This document shows, piece after piece, positions 35,943-47,289 of a stretch of DNA of 64,000 nt. Each line of letters starts with the position of its first letter. Positions within the stretch are counted from its first letter, which is position 1. The DNA lies in the NCBI RefSeq assembly GCF_047948215.1, contig NC_134464.1, positions 38,075,020 through 38,139,019 on the forward strand, in the 5' to 3' direction. The position numbers and the translations under genes were made by a program. The stretch is from Lycorma delicatula (lineage: Eukaryota > Arthropoda > Insecta > Hemiptera > Fulgoridae). A model generated the notes under the pieces. That model had not been told where the DNA came from, searched no databases, and saw only the letters and a list, made by a program, of their open reading frames with translations.

Positions 35943-36319
35943 AATTTATGATCCCTGTCGGGATCATAAATTAATTACTAAATTATGTACATATATTTCT
36001 GTAAAATAAAGATTTATTTGCCGTTATCATTTTCCCAACTTAGTAGAAACAACGCATATATAAAAAGAGGTACCAAAACAAAAAGTGATGAGGTAATTTG
36101 TACTTTACTCAATATGATCCAATTTTTCTTATCATTTTATCATGAAAAGCCCCTAGAGAACAGAAGGCACCAACCAGAGTAAGACTTATACCAAGAGTAA
36201 TAATGTTCACTATAGACCCAATCCCTCTTTTCTTAATGTAGAATGTGTCACTCATAGAGCAGCATATTGCCTGTATTACGGTGCCCTAGCATATTGATGG
36301 GTAACACATCAATATGCTA
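35943..36319. repeat. Two 13-bp-arm perfect hairpins
   Basis: AATTTATGATCCC (35943-35955) is complementary to 35960-35972 across a 4-base loop. TAGCATATTGATG (36287-36299) is complementary to 36307-36319 across a 7-base loop. Sequence between the two hairpins is not part of them. Confidence 0.85.
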
Positions 36320-38244
36320 CATTTATCTTAGTAAAAAAAAGGAAAAAGGAAACCACTTTATTTCTCACTTTCTCTAGTAATCACGACATGGGGATGCTTG
36401 TTAAAATGTAAATAGCATATAAATACATATTAATAAATAAACATATATGTTTATAATAAATATCTTATTCAGATTGGTGTGATGCATAAATAATATAAAT
36501 AATGTCAAGAATGGATGGGTATAATATTTCAGGAATAAAAAAAGAACCTCTTATATAACTTGACAACTCAAGGAAAAATATGGTAGCGGCATAGTTACAA
36601 GAACAAAATTAATTATTTAAAAAAAATATAGATGTGGTTTACATAATATTAATCTTATAGATGTGTAAATAAAACCTATGAAAAAATTCTAATGGGTAAG
36701 TCCAAAAAAAAAAAAAATTCAGAAAGCATTAATGGAAAATTATTGAGCATATATGCAAAATTAAAATTTAAACACAGCTTAGTTGATCTAATATCTAACA
36801 ATTTACATATGTAAAAATAAAAACTGTTTATTTTAACAGTATCTAAAGTCAAAAAAATATCCAAAAAGTTTTTTTTGTGGTGTGGCACATGCTATATATT
36901 TTCTTCTGTTTTGGACAATCCAGTAATAGAGAACAGTTTGATGTTGCTTCAGAATCATATTACATATAAAAAAAAGTACGAATAACTAACAGTAATACCG
37001 GGCAACTTTCCTAAATTATTACTATGTTGCAATATATTTAAATAATTACCAGTACAAGGTTTACGTAATATTATTCATTTTTTTATCGATTAAAAAAATT
37101 CAGCGTATAATTACTTTCACGGTGAAAACGGTAATAAGTAATATACAACCTAATGAGTTAAATCTGAATAGCTGAACGACCAGAAGGATTTTTTTTACTA
37201 GTAACTTGTAGGCCTTGAAAAAAATTAGGATCATTGATCATAATGGAGGTTTGTTCTGTATGTGCACAAACAGACCAAAACATAATCACGTGGTCACTAT
37301 ATCCTTTGTTATTCAAGGTCAAACCTTTTTATAATGAAGAAATGATGTTCCAACCTATGGTATTTGACTATTTTCGTGGGCGATTATGGCTAAATCACAA
37401 AATTTACGCACAACTTGCATTAGTCGTAACGGCTTGTTTATTTTATTTTATATTACATTATTTGCGTTCAATAACAGTTTTGTAATGAATTCAAATAAGT
37501 TTTAAAAACGCGATTATCTATCTTTAAATATAAAAAAATTTAGAAAATTTAATCACTAGAGCTTTTAATTCGAGAGAATTTATAATATTAAAAAAATATT
37601 TTATTGCTCTAACCTAACTACTTGAGTTAAAAAAAGATGTTAAAAAAACCGTTATTACGTAGGAAATCTTTAAATAATCATCTCTACTTTTAAAACTAAG
37701 GATTCTTTTACAACTTTTATCGATTTGTTATCATCGAAATAGCTTATTTTATTAAATATTCGGATATTCTTTACACATATTTCAACGAGAAAGATATATC
37801 GTTAAAATTATTAATGAAAAAAATGTAGGCTCTTACCGGGAACTGAACTCTTTAACTAATTTTATTTGCTCCGTTTAACCGGTCTGTCCGATTTTTTTTA
37901 TGGATGATTTTTTTTTAAATCAGAATTGTTTCTTTGAAAAAAATGATACATGACTTAAATGGGGGTAGTTAAAAATGAGATATTTGAGATTTTGATAAAG
38001 TAGGTTTTTTTATCCTGAAAAATGCATTTTAATTTATTAATACGAGCCTAATTTCATTTTTTTACTTTAGTAAGAGGTAGAAAAAGAGTTCTAAAAGAAA
38101 GAAGAATTTCTATTAAACTGTTGAGAATTTCGGCCGTCTATTAGAACATATGAGCTTCATAAAGTCAAAGATAAAAAAATATTAGTTTTTCCAATAGTAA
38201 ACCGAACAATATTTTAATATATAAACATGTGCAATCGTATTTTC

Positions 38245-38880
38245 AATAAAAAATGTATAAAAAACTTTAAAACCACTCTTATATTAAATGCACTAAAAAG
38301 TAGAAAATAAAAAATATGTAAAAAAATGTTTAAAATACCATTCTTAAATTATACGCACTAAAAGGTGAAAAATAAATTTACGACGGTATTTCAGAATGGA
38401 TTTGAAAACAAGCTTTGATAGTGGTATGTAAGATTATGTGAAAGCCAGCTTCAAATTAAAGATTTGATGTTTTTACCAATTTTTTCATGTGCGTGATGAA
38501 TGGCATGAAGCACCTCACTCTATGCCATTCATCACGCGTATGAAATCTAACACCATCAAATTTTGTTGTCAAATCCATTCTGAGATAGTGTCCTAAAATT
38601 ATTTTTTACCTTTTAGTACGTTTAATTTAAAAGTGGTGTTTTAAAAAGTTTTTTACATATTTTTTATTTTCTACTTTTTACTGCATTTAATATAAGAGTG
38701 ATTTTTAAAAAGTTTTTTATAAATTTTTTATTTTCATTTTAGTTATAAGTTTATGCTTTACAGCTGCGCTAACGCACAAGTCTGAGAGTATTTAGTGAAA
38801 GATCGAATCAGTACGTTTTACGATAGGTGAATGCAATGAAAACATAGGGCTAAACGATTTAATTTCCGGATAACCAAGTT
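38245..38880. repeat. Fold-back repeat family, copy 2
   Basis: A large imperfect palindrome is centred near 38514, where CGTGATGAATGGCAT faces ATGCCATTCATCACG. Arms of about 270 bp carry two internal units each: TCTTATATTAAATGCACTAA plus TAGAAAATAAAAAAT, and a second unit with CACTAAAAGGTGAAAAATA. The right flank (38760-38880, with ATCAGTACGTTTTACGATA) matches the left flank of copy 1 in inverted orientation. No coding. The RNA from either strand could form a long stem. Confidence 0.75.
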
Positions 38881-39984
38881 CCGGTCGATCAAGAGTGTAC
38901 CCGATGCATTAAACAGTTAGTTAGTTAGCTTGACATGTTGATACACACGTCGTTTGAATCGTGAAAATCGGACGAGCGGTTGCCGAGATATTACGGTGGC
39001 ACCCCATCGCAACTCCACAAATTTCCGAACGGCGCCCGGGGCGCACTTGAAAATATTATCATCCGATGGATACCACTGGGAGCGAATAAGATGCTGTTGA
39101 GAGGGGGTCAAAAAAGTTTTTCAGAGCGCTAGGACCGACCGTTTTTGAGATATTTGCGATTTTCGTCCGAAAATTCGGATCCGGTGAAAAAGTACTAAAT
39201 TTTCCCAAAACTTCGGTCGCTACTGTACAGAATTTCGCTATGTGTGCGAATTTTAGATCCAAACTTACCGAAGCAGGCTAGGTTATATTTCACTAAGAAA
39301 ATTTCTTTCGCTAAGAAAATATGCATAAGTTATCAGGGGCATTTTTTCACTTAACAACTTAGGGACATTTTAGCGACTTGAAAATTTTGCTAAAATGTGT
39401 TGTCTTCAGGAGAAAACCTGTATGCAAAATTTCAGAGTGAATGGATAAGCGGAAGTGCTTCAAAATTCGACTAGAAAGTTTCGTACCATTAATATCACAT
39501 AGAAGTCCATGAGGGAATTAACATGAGTGGTAAAAACCATTTCCAGTAATCAAAAAATTACTCGGACTGTTATAAGCTTTGGTTCGGTATGTCGTTGGAA
39601 AAGTTTATATTTTAGAACAAATTTCTTCAACGTTCGTAAACAGCTTAAAATTTCAGTAATATCTACGGAATTTCTTCAAATAAAATTCAACTTACAGAAA
39701 TAACGCAGAAAAAAATTATTTGTTAACATACATTTCTGTTTGCCGTCAAATGATATTTAAGATATACATCTTAACATTTTTCTTTTGTGTTGAATAATAT
39801 CTATATTATTTCAAAAATAATAAATACTAAATTTTGGTAATGAAGGCCTGTATTTGAAATATGTTATTTTACAACATTTAAAACATTTACGCACTTGAAC
39901 TTACGTGCACATTATTATCAATTTCATGAAAACTGTAGCCATTTTTAATAATATTTATTCACAGAAGTCAAATCAATTGTCAAA
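38881..39984. other. Moderately GC-rich non-coding sequence, probable repeat
   Basis: Phrases such as CGACGTGTGTATCAACATG (minus) and TTTTTGAGATATTTGCGATT are of the type found in non-coding transposon interiors. No second copy is seen in this window and no protein is readable; short open readings on the minus strand (39262-38917) lack motifs. Unassigned. Confidence 0.4.
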
Positions 39985-39990
39985 TCAGAC

Positions 39991-40148
39991 GCAGGACAAT
40001 CAATTTGTATGGAAACATCTCGAGATCACATTCTTTGTAATGTACGACGATCCTATTCTCATTTCTTTTGAAGCTCGCCGTGTATATTTTTCCGGGCTAT
40101 GTTGCATAACAACTTGAAGTCCTTCGATATTTTCCGGAGAATGAATGG
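39991..40148 (-). repeat. Duplicated mariner helix-turn-helix segment
   Basis: This 158-bp stretch is a direct repeat of 41108-41245 (shared blocks GCAGGACAATCAATTTGTA, GGAAACATCTCGAGA, GTACGACGATCCTATTCTCAT, GAGAATGAATGG). In 41108-41245 the minus strand encodes the DNA-binding region of the adjacent mariner. The present copy lies beyond that element's C-terminus in the same orientation, so it is either a second truncated element or a segmental duplication. Confidence 0.75.
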
Positions 40149-40429
40149 GAACTGCTTTAGGTCATTTCTTTTCTTCTACATTGCCTTCACCGTCAAATTT
40201 TTACGATATCATTTCTGTGAGGATTTTTCTATAAAACTATCCATTTTTTCATCATCAAAAGAGAAAATTCTAGTATTTTGTTTAACAATTTTATATAATT
40301 TTTTGCGCAATAAATAAGTTGACACATTTGAATTTTAGATTACATGTTTGTTTTAAACATTTAATATGATTAAAACTTTACGTACCAAATACAGTGTTTG
40401 TGGAAAGTTCTTTGCAAATATGATATATT

Positions 40430-41245
40430 CAATACGGCTGCTGTTACGTCAAATAACCTCGTCAAGACTAGTGTGTACCTTTCTGATGACTCTGCCGACA
40501 CAAGTTCTCTTGAATATCTTCACACAACTGAATTATCCGCGCACGCATCTCCGTAAGATTTGCAGGCCTTAACAGGAAAAGTTTCTCTTTTAAACACTCC
40601 CATAAAAAAGTCACAAGAATTTAAGTCCGAGCTCAAAGGTGGCCAAAAAAACTTCCATTGAGGCGGCCCGGAAGCGATTTAAAATTACGCGATTACTAAA
40701 AACTGAATTTAAAAAATCCATCACAGCATTAGCGGTGTGAGGGCTTGCATCATCTTGCATAAACCATTGAGTATCTGTAGGTAACTCAGTCACAAGCAGT
40801 TTGAATAGAAAGTCACTCCTTAACAAATCCAAATAGCGTTGAGAATTGACTGTATCGTCGACAAACAGTGGTCCTATCAATGCTGACTGGATAAAGCTGC
40901 CCAAAATGTTACTTTATGATCATGTTGTTGTTATTTATGCACGATTTGTGGTGATGCTGTCACCCAAAAGTGGACATTTTGTTTAACAATCCCATCAATA
41001 TCAAAATAGGCCTCGTCTGAAAACCAAGTGTTGAACAGAACACGATTTTTCCCTTCCGACCACTACGCAAAGTCCAATCTTTTTTCCTTGTTAGGTTGTG
41101 TTAACTTGCAGGACAATCAATTTGTACGGAAACATCTCGAGAATCACATTCTTTGTACTGTACGACGATCCTATTCTCATCTCTTGTGAAGCTTGCGTGT
41201 ATACGTTGCATAACAACTCGAAGATATTTTCTGGAGAATGAATGG
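40430..41245 (-). pseudogene. Mariner-like transposase, decayed, most of the length present
   Basis: On the minus strand, the N-terminal HTH region (KASQEMRIG, 41230-41150) leads into FPYK and then WFSDEAYFDIDG (about 41030-40990), which holds the first catalytic aspartate. The next block, QNVHFWVTASP, precedes a frameshift. The longest open part (40904-40611) has ALIGPLFVDDTVNSQRYLDL and the second aspartate in WFMQDDASPHTAN. The third-aspartate region is scrambled near 40660, and the frame then recovers into FLWECLKEKLF and RPANLTEMRARIIQLCEDI before stops near 40460. It is of the same broad type as 1-637. Frameshifts and stops make it inactive. Confidence 0.8.
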
Positions 41246-41694
41246 ATATATATATATATAGTAGTGGAGATTTGCCGGTTGAAGCAGAAACTTTAATGAA
41301 CTGATTTAATGAACTGTGAACTATGAGTCTCTATCACTGTGTGAGCTGGTTTGAACTGAATGATTCGAATGAGTAATACGAGTAATACAAAAACAGTAGA
41401 ATTAAATGTACGTTACATAAAATATTAAATCAGTTTAAAAAATGTTAACAATAATGGGCTTCCCGTGGGGTCTACGTTTGAAACTAGAGTTGTGAGGTAT
41501 TCGAGCACCTCGTGGGAGGCTAGACCAATCATTACCATCCAACTGGTAAGTAACGAAGTACCCCTAGGACGCTGTTTTGCGAGATGCAATGTGGTGCTCT
41601 TATACCTCTGCATCAGGTACACTTTCAATCTAACAGATCACGGTTATTCGGAATTGTTATATTTTCGTAACAAATCTTCCGATTTTCAAAATTC
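41246..41694. other. Unassigned sequence between two repeats
   Basis: Moderate GC with a phrase CCCGTGGGGTCTACGTTTG near 41463. It could be part of an LTR or of Rep-B, but no pairing with another copy is seen. Confidence 0.35.
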
Positions 41695-42335
41695 AAACGA
41701 GATATTTGTATGTGTTCTCGCAATACGCGAGAACCGACTGACCGATTGCTTTCAAATCTGCAGGATACATTCGTGTTATCCTACGGAAGGGTTTTAAGCC
41801 GTGGACAAGAAACCTAGCTTCCTTGAAGGCTAAAAAGTTAAAAATATTCATTATTTCTTCATCCCTAAAGAGGGTAAAGTTGTGAAAAAAAGATATTCAT
41901 TAAGGAAAAAAAAGCATAAGCGTTTTACTTCATTATTATATTTTTGCCACCATGACAAAGAAATGAGTTACAAATTTTTCGTCATTAAAGATGTTTGTAC
42001 TTCAGTTACCATAGTTACTACTACTCTGCCTTTTGTAATCTAGTTTCTTTTTAATGTTTCAATAAAGCCTGAATACTTTAACTGTTATTTTTTAATATTA
42101 TTCTCTCAACAATGGTATAACGGACAGTGCGGGAGTCCAGGAAAGCGGAGCCCTCTGGGTAGACGGAATGGCGACCGAAGTGAGCTCTGTAGGTGTCCAG
42201 GGCGGCGATTCCCCTGGCAGTGGGGGAATCAGCTCTGCAGCCCTGGGGTAGGCCCCGAGGCGTCACTGAGTTGGCTGAACCCCCTGGGGTTCGCCTGGAC
42301 CCCGAGTGTCCAGATTCTGGCTTGACGGACCAGCT
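41695..42335 (+). repeat. Rep-B interspersed repeat, copy 1, with GC-rich end
   Basis: It matches 59205-59935 in order. Blocks include GAACCGACTGACCGATTGCT, TGCAGGATACATTCGTGTTA, GGTTTTAAGCCGTGGA, CTTTTGTAATCTAGT, AAAGCCTGAATACTTT, and a strikingly GC-rich 3' part (42120-42330) containing GCGGGAGTCCAGG, AATGGCGACCGAAGTGAGC and CCCCTGG palindromic motifs. No protein is readable. The GC-rich hairpin-forming end is reminiscent of Helitron/Helentron-type elements, but neither a Rep/helicase nor defining termini are visible, so the class is uncertain. Confidence 0.65.
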
Positions 42336-43802
42336 TCTTAATTATAAGATAAAAAATAGATGTGTTTAAAGTACATATTAATTATTTAAAATATAAATAC
42401 ACGAAATAATGTTAAAATAATACAATTAAATATATTAAAAAATAGCTAAAAAAATTATTCACATTTCTTAAGGCGTTATTGAACATTATTTGAGCAAATA
42501 TTTATTTATGTATAAGCTGAACAGGATGAAAGCATAATAAGGTCCTTTCTCGTAGGATTTAGTATTATAGAGAGTTATACGAAAACAGTTTTGTTTTTTA
42601 GTTTGAGGGAGTTTGATATTATTTTTTTTAAGCACAGATTATTCTCTAGCAAAGTTTGTGCGATGCAGTCTTTGAATCGGTAACAATATATATTGAAAGT
42701 ACAGTCCAAGATATTGGATATCTTGGACTCTTTTTAGTCCTAAAAGCTGTTGATAGGATTTTATAAGTAAAACTGTCTGAAAGATTTTTTGGATGAACGA
42801 GTCTCAAGAGCACGTTCTCAAAAATCTTTTTAGTTAAGAATCGAAATTTATGAATCATATTGTGATTTTTCAAAGAACTGCAGGCCGGGAAAATTTTAAT
42901 GAAAATTTCTTTCATACGTTTGAAAGATTGGTAAATGAAGTCTCTACAATTATAACATGCCCTTAAGAAAATTACATAACTGGAAATGAAATTATACCAG
43001 TGCCGCTAAGGCAGATGACCTTGAATACGTTGTTACCTCTGAACAAATAGATTAATAAAAAATTTAACCGTTCTTAAGTTACATTCAGTTAATGGTTGCA
43101 CCCTTATTGAAACGCTCGTTATAATGTAATTTTCTATGCATGTTTCTATTGTTTCAAAAAAACAAACTGTTTTTTTTTGTTTTTTTTTTTAATTCATAAT
43201 ATTCAATAATTGGTATTATTTAGAAAGTTTTATTTGTATTAAAAATTCTCTTTAAATTAAAAAGAGTATAGTTATAAAGTAATTTATTTTCAGTAATAAA
43301 AATTATAACCGTACTTTTCATTTAATAAAAAAAATCCTTAATTTTATTTCTAAGACAATAATAAATTAAATTAACAGTTTCTTTATCACATATATTTACT
43401 GTATGTAAATACAGAACATAAAAAATATATATCACAACATAAAAATATATATCGTAAAAGAATAAAAATATATATTAAAGATAACCTAATTCATATATTT
43501 ACTAACTTAGTATTTACGAATAAAATAGAGTTTATGTATTTATAATTGCCTTCCTTATTTTTATTGTTTACTTGACTGCCTTCCAGTCGGCCTTGTAACT
43601 GGAATCAGTTGGCTATTGATATTCGGTTTTTTATTGTTTACTTCACCATATCTGCATATGTGTTCACGTTCAACTTAGATATATCATAAATAAGTTCGAT
43701 ATGTAAATATATTTTTAATTATGATTTTAAATAAATTTAACTACATTCTCTGTTTAAAGAAAATTAGCCTGCTTTCTCCGTTAAGTTGATAAGTTTAAAA
43801 TA
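42336..43802. other. AT-rich sequence with a short hairpin
   Basis: Perfect 11-bp arms (GTCCAAGATAT, 42704-42714 and 42718-42728) with a 3-base loop. A 89-codon open reading at 42915-42646 (minus) spans it and shows no motif. Nothing else is recognised. Confidence 0.5.
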
Positions 43803-44466
43803 AAATCTGATGTGGCCCCACATTACTTCCTTGTACGTCTATTAAATTACATAAACACATTTTTTTTTTTAATGATAAGTTATATATAATTTTATTTCAC
43901 TAATAACTTCTGATTCAATTTTTTTAATTGTTATTATTCAATTACTATTTATAGTAATAATTTTTAACAATCAGAGGTTAATAATTATTAATAAATCAAT
44001 ATATTTAAATTAAAAGTTGAAGTCGGATTTGAATTGATGTGCCTTGCCCTTGTAAGATCTAAACATTTCATTAATTAAAATTTTATTTGGCTATAACTTT
44101 GGAACCAATGAAAATAAGTACCACTTATGATACATCGTTGAAAAGCTCTCCATGATGACTTATAACTGCAGTTAAGAAAAAGTCTTAAATCCAGATCTTT
44201 TTTGGATTTTGGACTTTTGGTTCAGTCGATTGTAATCAAAAAGGGAGGTACACAACTAAATGTTACAACATTACTAAATCCAAAATTTTAACATCATACG
44301 GCTGATAGTTTTTGAGTTATACGAGATACATACGTACGGACAGACGTCATGCCAAAACTTGTCAAAATGGATTGGATGGTCAAGATGTATATTTCCGTTG
44401 AAATCTGCAAACCGAAATTTTTCATTATCACAATACTTTCTTTACTTCCCACAAGGAAGTAAAAAT
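43803..44466 (+). repeat. Rep-A, copy 2, with embedded tRNA-like module
   Basis: Begins AAATCTGATGTGG, then TTACTTCCTTGTACG; ends CACAAGGAAGTAAAAATGG. Blocks are collinear with 15568-16197. It contains, near 44025-44072, AGTCGGATTTGAATTGATG, whose complement resembles the T-arm/B-box part of a tRNA. Copy 1 lacks this stretch. Non-coding. Confidence 0.82.
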
Positions 44467-45904
44467 GGTCATTAACTGGAAAATTGTTTGCCCAAAAATA
44501 CGAAAATTTGGTGAAAGCAATGAGAAAAATTAGAATGAAATTTTGTTTTGCATGTTTACACGGTTAAAAAATAATAAAAAGATAACACTTTTCGTTTTTT
44601 TTTTTTTTTAAGCAAATTTGAGTAATGAAATGAAATTGCAAAGGTTATTGAGGAGAAGTTATAAAAAAATAAGATAAGTTATTTAAGTAATAAATTTTAA
44701 TGAATATTTTAATTTACTATAAAATCTTACAATATTCATGTCTCTCTCGCTGTGTCCTTCCCGCCTTCTCACTTTATTTTACTGCTCCACACGCGCGTGC
44801 ACACATCCATAAACACACACGTGCATCCAAATATCTACATGCCTTGTCAGTGATTGAAGTTATAAGTACAAAATAAGAATGAATTCATAAGTATTTCGAA
44901 ACGGACCGCCAATCCATAAGTATTTCAAATCGTCAATCATAATCTAAGATACTAACGCTATCTACATTTAATTTTTAGTTCTATAACAGATTTTTCATGG
45001 AGGAGTAATACGAGTACTGTATATCTTTATTTTTACTTATATCAAACATCTATTTTTTTTTCTTCTCCGTAATTGTGAGGTGAAAATTAATTACTAACAT
45101 TCCTATTTTTTTTTGTGTGTACGTGTGATTACTTGTCCTGTAATCTTTTATTTAAAAAAGAAACAAAATTATAGAGTTAATAAATTAAATTATCTAAAAA
45201 ATGATGTCTAAATAAAATATGAATACCAGCAATTCCTTTTGTTAAGTTATATTAAAAATTCACGTTAACTCGGTCAGTGCTGAGTAGTCCAAACAGCTAA
45301 CTGGTAACGCCTACAGGCCAGAAATATAATGATTGTGGAATACAGTTAGAAAACTAAGAAAGTTATTTTAATCAGTATAAAATTATTCTGTAATACGTGA
45401 ATAAAACATACTAGTTCAATAAACAAATTACTTTAATCAGAAAGAAATAATTTTTGTTTGATGTTTTTTTATTTTTTAGAATAAGTTCTTAGAAGAATAC
45501 AATTTTTACAGATAACAATTGGATAATATTTTTAAATAAAAATTATGCGGTCTACATGAATGATTTGAAGATTAAAAGACTTTTCTGTTTGTCACAGTTT
45601 GCCTCATATCGGACATAACTTTCTATATGGCCCCCATTTCTAATCCTCGAAATTAAAAAAATAATAAAACTAAAAATTTAAACATAGACTTTAAAAAACA
45701 CGTAATGAAAAGTACAAAAATTCAATTATTTAAATTTGGGTTTCTTCTTAAATGCAAAAATTCGTCTTATATAATAATTTTTTTATCAAAGTATTTCTGT
45801 TTGTTTTAAAAAAAATTCCATGTAGAATTAGATTCTTTATTAAATTTATTATTTAAAAGTTGACAAAAAAGTTGTACTTTCCTAGCAAATCCAAAAATCT
45901 ATAT
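44467..45904. other. AT-rich spacer
   Basis: A small CA/CG-rich patch lies at 44790-44835. No gene or repeat is recognised. Confidence 0.5.
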
Positions 45905-46168
45905 TTTTAAACTTTGATCGGCTCCCCCGCCACAATATTATCCCCAAAGTGCTTTTTTGAGGGCACTACTTTTTTCAATTGCATTACTGCAACGCTTAGG
46001 AAAATATAAAAAAGTACAGTTAAAAAACATGCAATAGATAAAAAAATAGCTTTTTTCGATTTTTGAGAAAAGGGAAGAATTTGGTGGCAAAATTTTCTTT
46101 AAAATGGCAGGAAGTATGTACACATTTTTGAGAAAATTGACCCCAAAGAAACTATATACCCCGCTCCA
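45905..46168 (-). repeat. Rep-C interspersed repeat, copy 1
   Basis: The reverse complement is collinear with 52488-52920. Shared blocks include TATAGTTTCTTTGGGG, GTCAATTTTCTCAA, and a GGGGATAATATTG / GGGGACAACATTG block followed by CGATCAAAGTTTAA. An open reading on the minus strand (46123-45938) is not conserved between copies. Non-coding. Confidence 0.55.
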
Positions 46169-46299
46169 TGAAGAAAGTTGGAGACCCCAACTGACCCCTT
46201 GACTAAATTACGTTTTTATCGTAAGAATTATACTCCAATTAGGGTATAATTTAGGTTTAATTTCCTTAACATTCGGCACCGTTGGTATTTTATATAAAA

Positions 46300-46655
46300 A
46301 TGTAGTATCCACTTACCGACAACTGTGAGCATTAATTACTCAAGCGCTTTCGTTTTATTCCTCTATCATTAGGGATTACTGATTAATTATGAATTTTGTA
46401 GTTGTAAATTATAAAATAAATTTATATGTATAAATTATAAATATATAATTAATTAATTAAATATATAAATTATATATATTTATATATTATATTTCATTTA
46501 TATTTATATAAATAAATTTAATTCCTACTTATAAAAATGTATATGTACAACTATAAAATTCATAATTAATCCGTTCCCCCTGATGATGGAATAATCCGAA
46601 AACGCCTGGATAATTAATATTCACAATTGATGGTAAGTGGATACTCTATTTTTAT
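46300..46655. repeat. Inverted-repeat element with ~105-bp arms
   Basis: The left arm (46300-46405) and the right arm (46550-46655) are inverted copies. Shared blocks include GAGTATCCACTTACC / GTAGTATCCACTTACC, the CAATTGTGA / CAACTGTGA pair, GATTAATTATGAATTTT and a GCGTTTTCGG / GCGCTTTCG pair. The ~145-bp spacer is almost pure A/T. The arrangement recalls the larger pair at 11106-13043. No coding. Confidence 0.65.
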
Positions 46656-47289
46656 ATAAATTATGTAGGGGTATCATTGCTAAAAAAAATAAAGTAAAAT
46701 AAAACTTTTTAATAAAAAAATTGGATTTCATTTGACCCCTGCTCGACATCTGTCTGATATAATATTTTTAATGAGAGTCACAGCTTCAAAAACAGATCAT
46801 AAATTATTAAAAAAAAATTGTAATTCTTAAGTCGGGTCCCATGAGAATCCTTTTTTCTAAAAGATTCCTATGTCGTCTACACTAATACTAGATAAAGTCA
46901 GATTTTCAGTTTTGAAAATTAAAATAAAAAAAAGTATTTTCTACTAGTTCCCAGTTAGCCCCATTGTTTTTTAGGGCTTATAAATTTATTTATCGAAATA
47001 ATTTACTTCAAAAGTCGATTTAATTTAGTAAAATCTTATTCAGCAAAGTAACAGAGAAATAAAAACAGTCCACTAAAAAATAAAAAAATATGAGTATCTT
47101 GGAGTAACCCCTTGTCCGATGGGGTGGAAAATTAAGCCAAGCCCGTGATATATTTTTATAGCCAAATATTTATGCTAAATTTCAACTTTTCTACTTTTAT
47201 TGGTCAACAGGTATTCCAGATATGAAGCAAAAATATTCAGAAATAATGTTGAATATCCCCCACTCCTAAATCCGATCGCATTAAAACGT
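46656..47289. other. AT-rich, unassigned
   Basis: No gene is recognised. The phrase AGTAACCCCTTGTCCGATGG near 47104 may belong to a dispersed repeat not otherwise present here. Confidence 0.4.

Larger units (their letters stand above)
33466..38244. other. AT-rich stretch with hairpins and a minisatellite, no gene called
   Basis: An imperfect tandem array of GTAGAGAACAATG-like units lies at about 33800-33868. Hairpins are at 35641-35692 (20-bp arms, one mismatch), 35943-35972 (13-bp arms) and 36287-36319 (13-bp arms). An 83-codon open reading at 37234-37485 (plus) starts MEVCSVCAQTDQ and ends with a hydrophobic segment QLALVVTACLFYFILHYL; it matches nothing I know and is left uncalled. The remaining sequence shows nothing. 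Confidence 0.5.

Noticed and set aside
36044..36092. Possible 49-bp micro-exon between AG (36043) and GAG/GTAATT
   Set aside because: Short lysine-rich reading with no homology that I can name; AG and GT pairs are frequent in such sequence.
39059..39262. Minus-strand readings at 38917-39262 as a gene
   Set aside because: No known domain; the region looks like the non-coding interior of a dispersed repeat.
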